Assembly (NCBI GenBank): GCA_020055645.1 | Contig: JAECZT010000011.1 | Coordinates: forward strand, 124,001 to 188,000 | Source of the DNA: Tomocerus qinae | Taxonomy: Eukaryota; Arthropoda; Collembola; Entomobryomorpha; Tomoceridae | Direction of reading: 5' to 3' | Length of the DNA stretch: 64,000 nucleotides | Shown here: positions 40,915-51,100 of the stretch, in pieces | Layout of the letters: every line of letters begins with the position of its first letter | How positions within the stretch are numbered: the stretch's first letter is position 1 | Made by a program: the position numbers and the translations under genes | The notes under the pieces: model-generated | What the model saw: the letters and a program-made list of their open reading frames with translations, nothing else | The model's database searches: none | Told to the model about the DNA's origin: nothing

Positions 40915-40920
40915 AATTTT

Positions 40921-41459
40921 TCAAATCATTTTTAAAAGTTTGAAATGCGAAAATTGAAAAACAAATCTCTATAGCCTCCAAATTTGTTCCTTCTCATCTC
41001 CTCAAAAGGTTTCAAAATGATCGGTGAAATACTTTATAAGAAGCTACGTTTTGAAATTTTTGAATTTTTCCCTATCCGTTTCATGTTAAAATCTGACTTT
41101 CAAAAAATCGTGATACGATTTCTATAAGAACAAATGTTGTAAAAATGTGCATTGGAGTTTGTGACCATGATGAGTACATGTAGTTAAAATTTCAAACAAA
41201 TCTTATGAGAATTAGATGTACTTGCACAACAAAAGTTATACTCACGCTGTCGTTTATATTATATATTACGATATGCAAATTTCGGTATTAGAGTTGGTCC
41301 TAGACCCCTCAACCAACATCGCCTTGTGTTCCGGAAGGTCCAATCATTCTATAAACATATATTTGATAATACCGCACCCATAGCGGAGAACTACAGTCCG
41401 TCATTTCTATACGAATAATGACGCACTCTGTTCTTGGGCTTCTTATACATGTAAATTTT
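40921..41459 (+). repeat. Subtype L monomer (representative, m77)
   Basis: Diagnostics are: AAAAGGTTTC, TTATAAGAAG, TTTTTGAATTT, CGTGAAACG or CGTGATACG, AAGAACAAATG, GCATTGGAG, GATGAGTACATG, TATGAGAATTAG, AAATTTCGG, TATATTTGATAATACCGCACCC, and usually AGCGGGG. The length is 539 bp. It follows K at 16694, 18308, 19923, 26922, 28537, 30152, 32304, 33919, 40921, 42537, 50078, 51693 and 59234, and it is doubled at 59773. L-like halves also occur in m74, m83, m84, m87, m88 and their copies. The CGTGATACG variant is a useful lineage marker (30.34, 34.11, 41.11, 42.73, 50.27, 51.89, 55.66, 59.96, 62.65, 63.73 kb). Confidence 0.85.
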
Positions 41460-43614
41460 TCAAATCATTTTTAAAAGTTTGAAATGCGAAAATTGAAAAT
41501 AAAATCTCTATAGCCTCCAAATTTGTTCCTTCTCATCTCCTCAAAAAGTTTCAAAATGATCGGTGAAATACTTTATGAGAAGCTACGTTTTGAAATTTTA
41601 GAATTTTTCCCTATCCGTTTCATGTTAAAATCTGACTTTCAAAAAATCATAAAACGATTTCTAAAAGACCAAATGTGGTAAAAATGTGCATTAGAGTTTG
41701 TGACCATGAGGAGTATATGTAGATAAAATTTCAAACAAATCTTATGGGAATTAGATGTACTTGCACAACAAAAGTTATACTCACGCTGTCGATTATATTA
41801 TATATTACGATATGCAAAATTCGGTATCAGAGTTGGTCCTAGACCCCTCAACCAACATCGCCTTGTGTTCCGGAAGGTCCAATCATTCTATAAACATATA
41901 TATGATAATACTGTAGCCATAGCGGAGAACTACAGTCCGCGATTTATTTTCGAATAATGACGCATTCTGTTCTGGGGCTTCTTATACATGTAAATTTTAC
42001 AAATCATGTTTAAAAGTTTTAAATGCGAAAATTGAAAAAAAATCTCTATAGCCTCCAAATTTGTACCTTCTCATCTCCTCAAAAAGTTTCAAAATGATCG
42101 GTGAAATACTTTATGAGAAGCTACGTTTTGAAATTTTAGAATTTTTCCCTATCCGTTTCATGTTAAAATCTGACTTTCAAAAAATCATAAAACGATTTCT
42201 AAAAGACCAAATGTTGTAAAAATGTGCATTAGAGTTTGTGACCATGAGGAGTATATGTAGATAAAATTTCAAACAAATCTTATTGGAATTAGATGTACTT
42301 GCACAACAAAAGTTATACTCACGCTGTCGTTTATATTATATATTACGATATGCAAAATTCGGTATTAGAGTTGGTCCTAGACCCCTCAACCAACATCGCC
42401 TTGTGTTCCGGAAGGTCCAATCATTCTATAAACATATATATGATAATACAGTAGCCATAGCGGAGAACTACAGTCCGTCATTTCTATACGAATAATGACG
42501 CACTCTGTTCTTGGGCTTTTTATACATGTAAATTTTTCAAATCATTTTTAAAAGTTTGAAATGCGAAAATTGAAAAACAAATCTCTATAGCCTCCAAATT
42601 TGTTCCTTCTCATCTCCTCAAAAGGTTTCAAAATGATCGGTGAAATACTTTATAAGAAGCTACGTTTTGAAATTTTTGAATTTTTCCCTATCCGTTTCAT
42701 GTTAAAATCTGACTTTCAAAAAATCGTGATACGATTTCTATAAGAACAAATGTTGTAAAAATGTGCATTGGAGTTTGTGACCATGATGAGTACATGTAGT
42801 TAAAATTTCAAACAAATCTTATGAGAATTAGATGTACTTGCACAACAAAAGTTATACTCACGCTGTCGTTTATATTATATATTACGATATGCAAATTTCG
42901 GTATTAGAGTTGGTCCTAGACCCCTCAACCAACATCGCCTTGTGTTCCGGAAGGTCCAATCATTCTATAAACATATATTTGATAATACCGCACCCATAGC
43001 GGGGAACTACAGTCCGTCATTTCTATACGAATAATGACGCACTCTGTTCTTGGGCTTCTTATACATGTAAATTTTTCAAATCATTTTTAAAAGTTTGAAA
43101 TGCGAAAATTGAAAATAAAATCTCTATAGCCTCCAAATTTGTTCCTTCTCATCTCCTCAAAAAGTTTCAAAATGATCGGTGAAATACTTTATGAGAAGCT
43201 ACGTTTTGAAATTTTAGAATTTTTCCCTATCCGTTTCATGTTAAAATCTGACTTTCAAAAAATCATAAAACGATTTCTAAAAGACCAAATGTGGTAAAAA
43301 TGTGCATTAGAGTTTGTGACCATGAGGAGTATATGTAGATAAAATTTCAAACAAATCTTATGGGAATTAGATGTACTTGCACAACAAAAGTTATACTCAC
43401 GCTGTCGATTATATTATATATTACGATATGCAAAATTCGGTATCAGAGTTGGTCCTAGACCCCTCAACCAACATCGCCTTGTGTTCCGGAAGGTCCAATC
43501 ATTCTATAAACATATATATGATAATACAGCACCCATAGCGGAGAACTACAGTCCGTGATTTCTATACGAATAATGTCGCACTCTGTTCTTGGGCTTCTTA
43601 TACATGTAAATTTT

Positions 43615-44153
43615 TCAAATCATTTTTAAAAGTTTGAAATGCGAAAATTGAAAAACAAATCTCTATAGCCTCCAAATTTGTTCCTTCTCATCTCCTCAAA
43701 AAGTTTCAAAATGGTCGGTGAAATACTTGAAAAGAAGCTACGCTTTGAAATTTTTGAATTTTTCCCTATCCGTTTCATGTTAAAATCTGACTTTCAAAAA
43801 ATCGTGAAACGATTTCTGTAAGAACAAATGTTGTAAAATTGTGCATTGGAGTTTGTGACCATGATGAGTACATGTAGTTAAAATTTCAAACAAATCTTAT
43901 GAGAATTAGATGTACTTGCACAACAAAAGTTATACTCACGCTGTCGTTTATATTATATATTACGATATGCAAAATTCGGTATTAGAAATGGTCCTAGACC
44001 CCTCAACCAACATCGCCTTGTGTTCCGGAAGGTCCAATCATTCTATAAACATATATATGATAATACAGTAGCCATAGCGGAGAACTACAGTCCGTCATTT
44101 CTATACGAATAATGACGCACTCTGTTCTTGGGCTTTTTATACATGTAAATTTT
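43615..44153 (+). repeat. Subtype P monomer (representative, m82)
   Basis: Diagnostics are AAAATGGTCGGTG in place of AAAATGATCGGTG, ACTTGAAAAGAAG in place of ACTTTATAAGAAG, usually GCTACGCTTTG, CTGTAAGAACAAATG, and AAATTGTGCATTGG. P copies start at 22617, 34997, 35536, 38767, 43615, 52770, 57618, 58158 and 61926. A sub-lineage with AAATTGTGAAACG is found at 22617, 35536, 58158 and 61926. The three copies at 35536, 58158 and 61926 start TACAAATCATG with AGTTTGAAATGCG, so they look like a K/P recombinant that has itself spread. Confidence 0.82.
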
Positions 44154-45231
44154 TCAAATCATTTTTAAAAGTTTGAAATGCGAAAATTGAAAAACAAATC
44201 TCTATAGCCTCCAAATTTGTTCCTTCTCATCTCCTCAAAAAGTTTCAAAATGATCGTTGAAATACTTTATAAGAAGCTACGTTTTGAAATTTTTGAATTT
44301 TTCCCTATCCGTTTCATGTTAAAATCTGACTTTCAAAAAATCGTGAAACGATTTCTATAAGAACAAATGTTGTAAAAATGTGCAATCTAGTTTGTGGCCA
44401 TGAGGAGCAAATGTAGTTAAAATTTCAAACAAATCTTATGGGAATTAGATGTACTTCCACAACAAAAGTTATACTCACGTTGTCGTTTATATTATATATT
44501 ACGATATGCAAAATTCGGTATTAGAGTTGGTCCTAGACCCCTCAACCAACATCGCCTTGTGTTCCGGAAGGTCCAATCATTGTATAAACATATATATGAT
44601 AATACAGCAGCTATAGCGGAGAACTACAGTCCGTGATTTCTATACGAATAATGTCGCACTCTGTTCTTGGGCTTTTTATACATGTAAATTTTTCAAATCA
44701 TTTTTAAAAGTTTGAAATGCGAAAATTGAAAAACAAATCTCTATAGCCTCCAAATTTGTTCCTTCTCATCTCCTCAAAAAGTTTCAAAATGATCGGTGAA
44801 ATACTTTATAAGAAGCTACGTTTTGAAATTTTTGAATTTTTCCCTATCCGTTTCATGTTAAAATCTGACTTTCAAAAAATCGTGAAACGATTTCTATAAG
44901 AACAAATGTTGTAAAAATGTGCATTGGAGTTTGTGTCCATGATGAGTACATGTAGTTAAAATTTCAAACAAATCTTATGAGAATTAGATGTACTTGCACA
45001 ACAAAAGTTATACTCACGCTGTCGTTTATATTATATATTACGATATGCAAATTTCGGTATTAGAGTTGGTCCTAGACCCCTCAACCAACATCGCCTTGTG
45101 TTCCGGAAGGTCCAATCATTCTATAAACATATATATGATAATACCGCACCCGTAGCGGGGAACTACAGTCCGTCATTACTATACGAATAACGACGCACTC
45201 TGTTCTTGGGCTTCTTATACATGTAAATTTT

Positions 45232-45770
45232 TCAAATCATTTTTAAAAGTTTGAAATGCGAAAATTGAAAATAAAATCTCTATAGCCTCCAAATTTGTTC
45301 CTTCTCATCTCCTCAAAAAGTTTCAGAATGATCGGTGAAATACTTCATAAGAAGCTACGTTTTGAAATTTTAGAATTTTTCCCTATTAGTTTCATGTTAA
45401 AATCTGACTTTCAAAAAATCATAAAACGATTTCTATAAGACCAAATGTTGTAAAAATGTGCAATCTAGTTTGTGGCCATGAGGAGCAAATGTAGTTAAAA
45501 TTTCAAACAAATCTTATGGCAATTAGATGTACTTGCACAACAAAAGTTATACTCACGCTGTCGATTATATTATATATTACGATATGCAAAATTCGGTATC
45601 AGAGTTGGTCCTAGACCCCTCAACCAACATCGCCTTGTGTTCCGGAAGGTCCAATCATTCTATAAACATATATATGATAATACAGCACCCATAGCGGAGA
45701 ACTACAGTCCGTGATTTCTATACGAATAATGTCGCACTCTGTTCTTGGGCTTCTTATACATGTAAATTTT
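45232..45770 (+). repeat. Subtype M'' monomer (m85)
   Basis: This is an M-type monomer with private markers GTTTCAGAATG, ACTTCATAAGAAG and CTATTAGTTTC, and usually TATGGCAATTAG. Copies start at 22078, 45232, 54387 and 60311. At 22078, 45232 and 54387 it is preceded by a monomer end with the private ACCCGTAGCGGGG and AATAACGACGC (about 21.99-22.04, 45.15-45.19 and 54.30-54.35 kb). That linked pair is therefore an inherited block. The 60311 copy lacks the preceding markers, so it is a recombinant junction. Confidence 0.82.
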
Positions 45771-46308
45771 TCAAATCATTTTTAAAAGTTTGAAATGCTA
45801 AAATTGAAAAACAAATCTGTAAAGCCTTTAAATTTGTTCCTTCTCATCTCCTTAAAAAGTGTCAAAATGATCGGTGAAATACTTTATGAGAAGCTACGTT
45901 TTGAAATTTTAGAATTTTTCCCTATCCGTTTCATGTTAAAATCTGATTTCAAAAAATCACAAAACGATTTCTAAAAGACCAAATGTTGTAAAAATGTGCA
46001 TTAGAGTTTGTGACCATGAAGAGTATATGTAGATAAAATTTCAAACAAATCTTATGGGAATTAGATGTACTTGCACAGCAAAAGTTATACTCACGCTGTC
46101 GTTTATATTATATATTACGATATGCAAAATTCGGTATTAGAGTTGGTCCTAGACCCCTCAACCAACATCGCCTTGTGTTCCGGAAGGTCCAATCATTCTA
46201 TAAACATATATATGATAATACAGTAGCCATAGCGGAGAACTACAGTCCGTCATTTCTATACGAATAATGACGCACTCTGTTCTTGGGCTTCTTATACATG
46301 TAAATTTT
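45771..46308 (+). repeat. Subtype N monomer (representative, m86)
   Basis: Diagnostics are AAATGCTAAAATTG, CTGTAAAGCCTTTAA in place of CTCTATAGCCTCCAA, CTCCTTAAAAAGTGTC, CTGACTTCAAA or CTGATTTCAAA, often ATCACAAAACG, and GAAGAGTATATG. N copies start at 23156, 24233 (variant TGTGTAAAGCC), 31230, 36614, 38229, 45771, 47926, 54926, 57080 and 61388. The copy at 21539 has an N first part with ATTAAATCTG and an L second part. N keeps the AAATGCT of Block I, so it may be closer to the ancestral form than K, L or M; that is inference. Confidence 0.8.
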
Positions 46309-46847
46309 TCAAATCATTTTTAAAAGTTTGAAATGCGAAAATTGAAAAACAAATCTCTATAGCCTCCAAATTTGTTCCTTCTCATCTCCTCAAAAAGTTT
46401 CAAAATGATCGGTGAAATACTTTATAAGAAGCTACGTTTTGAAATTTTTGAATTTTTCCCTATCCGTTTCATGTTAAAATCTGACTTTCAAAAAATCGTG
46501 AAACGATTTCTATAAGAACAAATGTCGTAAAAATGTGCATTGGAGTTTGTGACCATGATGAGTACATGTAGTTAAAATTTCAAACAAATCTTATGAGAAT
46601 TAGATGTACTTGCACAACAAAAGTTATACTCACGCTGTCGTTTATATTATATATTACGATATGCAAAATTCGGTATTAGAGTTGGTCCTAGACCCCTCAA
46701 CCAACATCGCCTTGTGTTCCGGAAGGTCCAATCATTCTATAAACATATATATGATAATACAGTAGCCATAGCGGAGAACTACAGTCCGTCATTTCTATAC
46801 GAATAATGACGCACTCTGTTCTTGGGCTTTTTATACATGTAAATTTT

Positions 46848-47386
46848 TCAAATCATTTTTAAAAGTTTGAAATGCGAAAATTGAAAAACAAATCTCTATA
46901 GCCTCCAAATTTGTTGCTGCTCATCTCCTCAAAAAGTTTCAAAATGATCGGTGAAATACTTTATAAGAAGCTACGTTTTGAAATTTTTGAATTTTTCCCT
47001 ATCCGTTTCATGTTAAAATCTGACTTTCAAAAAATCGTGAAACGATTTCAATTAGAACAAATGTTGTAAAAATGTGCATTGGAACTTGTGACCATGATGA
47101 GTACATGTAGTTAAAATTTCAAACAAATCTTATGAGAATTAGATGTACTTGCACAACAAAAGTTATACTCACGCTGTCGTTTATATTATATATTACGATA
47201 TGCAAAATTCGGTATTAGAGTTGGTCCTAGACCCTTCAACCAACATCGCCTTGTGTTCCGGAAGGTCCAATCATTCTATAAACATATATTTGATAATACC
47301 GCACCCATAGCGGGGAACTACAGTCCGTCATTTCTATACGAATAATGACGCACTCTGTTCTTGGGCTTCTTATACATGTAAATTTT
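46848..47386 (+). repeat. Degenerate ~90 bp sub-repeat within the monomer (shown in m88)
   Basis: TTTCAAA-like cores recur at monomer phases ~0, 90, 179 and 270, with a weaker TTCGG at ~361. The spacing is 88-92 bp, and six such units would make about 540 bp. The second and third units align best: TTTCAAAATGATCGGTGAAA followed by ACTTTATAAGAAG, against TTTCAAAAAATCGTGAAACG followed by ATTTCTATAAGAAC. Units 1 and 4 share little beyond the core, and the G/C-richer last third is not convincingly related. This suggests, but does not prove, that the long monomer grew from a ~90 bp ancestor. Confidence 0.5.
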
Positions 47387-48188
47387 TCAAATCATTTTTA
47401 AAAGTTTGAAATGCGAAAATTGAAAATAAAATCTCTATAGCCTCCAAATTTGTTCCTTCTCATCTCCTCAAAAAGTTTCAAAATGATCGGTGAAATACTT
47501 TATGAGAAGCTACGTTTTGAAATTTTAGAATTTTTCCCTATCCGTTTCATGTTAAAATCTGACTTTCAAAAAATCATAAAACGATTTCTATAAGACCAAA
47601 TGTTGTAAAAATGTGCAATCTAGTTTGTGGCCATGAGGAGCAAATGTAGTTAAAATTTCAAACAAATCTTATGGGAATTAGATGTACTTCCACAACAAAA
47701 GTTATACTCACGTTGTCGTTTATATTATATATTACGATATGCAAAATTCGGTATTAGAGTTGGTCCTAGACCCTTCAACCAACATCGCCTTGTGTTCCGG
47801 AAGGTCCAATCATTCTATAAACATATATATGATAATACAGCACCCATAGCGGAGAACTACAGTCCGTGATTTCTATACGAATAATGACGCACTGTGTTCT
47901 TAGGCTTCTTATACATGTAAATTTTTCAAATCATTTTTAAAAGTTTGAAATGCTAAAATTGAAAAACAAATCTGTAAAGCCTTTAATTTTGTTCCTTCTC
48001 ATCTCCTTAAAAAGTGTCAAAATGATCGGTGAAATACTTTATGAGAAGCTACGTTTTGAAATTTTAGAATTTTTCCCTATCCGTTTCATATTAAAATCTG
48101 ACTTCAAAAAATCATAAAACGATTTCTAAAAGACCAAATGTTGTAAAAATGTGCATTAGAGTTTGTGACCATGAAGAGTATATGTAGA

Positions 48189-51100
48189 TAAAATTTCAAA
48201 CAAATCTTATGAGAATTAGATGTACTTGCACAACAAAAGTTATACTCACGCTGTCGTTTATATTATATATTACGATATGCAAAATTCGGTATTAGAAATG
48301 GTCCTAGACCCCTCAACCAACATCGCCTTGTGTTCCGGAAGGTCCAATCATTCTATAAACATATATATGATAATACAGTAGCCATAGCGGAGAACTACAG
48401 TCCGTCATTTCTATACGAATAATGACGCACTCTGTTCTTGGGCTTTTTATACATGTAAATTTTTCAAATCATTTTTAAAAGTTTGAAATGCGAAAATTGA
48501 AAAACAAATCTCTATAGCCTCCAAATTTGTTCCTTCTCATCTCCTCAAAAAGTTTCAAAATGATCGTTGAAATACTTTATAAGAAGCTACGTTTTGAAAT
48601 TTTTGAATTTTTCCCTATCCGTTTCATGTTAAAATCTGACTTTCAAAAAATCGTGAAACGATTTCTATAAGAACAAATGTTGTAAAAATGTGCATTGGAG
48701 TTTGTGACCATGATGAGTACATGTAGTTAAAATTTCAAACAAATCTTATGAGAATTAGATGTACTTGCACAACAAAAGTTATACTCACGCTGTCGTTTAT
48801 ATTATATATTACGATATGCAAATTTCGGTATTAGAGTTGGTCCTAGACCCCTCAACCAACATCGCCTTGTGTTCCGGAAGGTCCAATCATTCTATAAACA
48901 TATATTTGATAATACCGCACCCATAGCGGGGAACTACAGTCCGTCATTTCTATACGAATAATGACGCACTCTGTTCTTGGGCTTCTTATACATGTAAATT
49001 TTTCAAATCATTTTTAAAAGTTTGAAATGCGAAAATTGAAAATAAAATCTCTATAGCCTCCAAATTTGTTCCTTCTCATCTCCTCAAAAAGTTTCAAGAT
49101 GATCGGTGAAATACTTTATGAGAAGCTACGTTTTGAAATTTTAGAATTTTTCCCTATCCGTTTCATGTTAAAATCTGACTTTCAAAAAATCATAAAACGA
49201 TTTCTATAAGACCAAATGTTGTAAAAATGTGCAATCTAGTTTGTGGCCATGAGGAGCAAATGTAGTTAAAATTTCAAACAAATCTTATGGGAATTAGATG
49301 TACTTCCACAACAAAAGTTATACTCACGTTGTCGTTTATATTATATATTACGATATGCAAAATTCGGTATTAGAGTTGGTCCTAGACCTCTCAACTAACA
49401 TAGCCTTGTGTTCCGGAAGGTCCAATCATTCTATAAACATATATATGATAATACTGTAGCCATAGCGGAGAACTACAGTCCGCGATTTATTTTCGAATAA
49501 TGACGCATTCTGTTCTGGGGCTTCTTATACATGTAAATTTTACAAATCATGTTTAAAAGTTTTAAATGCGAAAATTGAAAAAAATCTCTATAGCCTCCAA
49601 ATTTGTACCTTCTCATCTCCTCAAAAAGTTTCAAAATGATCGGTGAAATACTTTATGAGAAGCTACGTTTTGAAATTTTAGAATTTTTCCCTATCCGTTT
49701 CATGTTAAAATCTGACTTCAAAAAATCATAAAACGATTTCTAAAAGACCAAATGTTGTAAAAATGTGCATTAGAGTTTGTGACCATGAGGAGTATATGTA
49801 GATAAAATTTCAAACAAATCTTATTGGAATTAGATGTACTTGCACAACAAAAGTTATACTCACGCTGTCGTTTATATTATATATTACGATATGCAAAATT
49901 CGGTATTAGAGTTGGTCCTAGACCCCTCAACCAACATCGCCTTGTGTTCCGGAAGGTCCAATCATTCTATAAACATATATATGATAATACAGTAGCCATA
50001 GCGGAGAACTACAGTCCGTCATTTCTATACGAATAATGACGCACTCTGTTCTTGGGCTTTTTATACATGTAAATTTTTCAAATCATTTTTAAAAGTTTGA
50101 AATGCGAAAATTGAAAAACAAATCTCTATAGCCTCCAAATTTGTTCCTTCTCATCTCCTCAAAAGGTTTCAAAATGATCGGTGAAATACTTTATAAGAAG
50201 CTACGTTTTGAAATTTTTGAATTTTTCCCTATCCGTTTCATGTTAAAATCTGACTTTCAAAAAATCGTGATACGATTTCTATAAGAACAAATGTTGTAAA
50301 AATGTGCATTGGAGTTTGTGACCATGATGAGTACATGTAGTTAAAATTTCAAACAAATCTTATGAGAATTAGATGTACTTGCACAACAAAAGTTATACTC
50401 ACGCTGTCGTTTATATTATATATTACGATATGCAAATTTCGGTATTAGAGTTGGTCCTAGACCCCTCAACCAACATCGCCTTGTGTTCCGGAAGGTCCAA
50501 TCATTCTATAAACATATATTTGATAATACCGCACCCATAGCGGGGAACTACAGTCCGTCATTTCTATACGAATAATGACGCACTCTGTTCTTGGGCTTCT
50601 TATACATGTAAATTTTTCAAATCATTTTTAAAAGTTTGAAATGCGAAAATTGAAAATAAAATCTCTATAGCCTCCAAATTTGTTCCTTCTCATCTCCTCA
50701 AAAAGTTTCAAAATGATCGGTGAAATACTTTATGAGAAGCTACGTTTTGAAATTTTAGAATTTTTCCCTATCCGTTTCATGTTAAAATCTGACTTTCAAA
50801 AAATCATAAAACGATTTCTAAAAGACCAAATGTGGTAAAAATGTGCATTAGAGTTTGTGACCATGAGGAGTATATGTAGATAAAATTTCAAACAAATCTT
50901 ATGGGAATTAGATGTACTTGCACAACAAAAGTTATACTCACGCTGTCGATTATATTATATATTACGATATGCAAAATTCGGTATCAGAGTTGGTCCTAGA
51001 CCCCTCAACCAACATCGCCTTGTGTTCCGGAAGGTCCAATCATTCTATAAACATATATATGATAATACTGTAGCCATAGCGGAGAACTACAGTCCGCGAT

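Larger units (their letters stand above)
40384..40920 (+). repeat. Subtype K monomer (representative, m76)
   Basis: Diagnostics are: start TACAAATCATG, AGTTTTAAATGCG, a GAAAAAAAATC run in place of GAAAAACAAATC, TTTGTACC, CTGACTTCAAA (two bases shorter than CTGACTTTCAAA), CTAAAAGACC, GCATTAGAG, GAGGAGTATATG, TTATTGGAATTAG, ACAGTAGCC and GGGCTTTTTATAC. The usual length is 536-537 bp (538 in m50 and m79). Clear K copies start at 16158, 17772, 19386, 26386, 28000, 29615, 33382, 40384, 41999, 49542, 51156 and 58697. The copy at 31768 has K sequence inside but a plain TCAAATCA start. K normally opens a K-L-M trimer. Confidence 0.85.
39031..48188 (+). repeat. 17-monomer HOR, copy A (9,158 bp)
   Basis: Copy A contains m74-m90 with flanking half monomers. 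Order by starts: L-like with GATCGTTG (39306), M (39845), K, L, M' (41460), K, L, M' (43076), P (43615), L/M recombinant with GATCGTTG (44154), L-like (44693), M'' (45232), N (45771), L-like (46309), L-like with GCTGCTCATC and TTTCAATTAG (46848), M-start (47387) and N (47926). Parallelism with copy B starts at 39031 versus 48189; one base earlier the two differ (GTAGTT versus GTAGAT). Rare markers such as TTAGAAATGGTCC (39133, 43981) repeat in copy B at +9,158 and +9,155. Confidence 0.92.
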
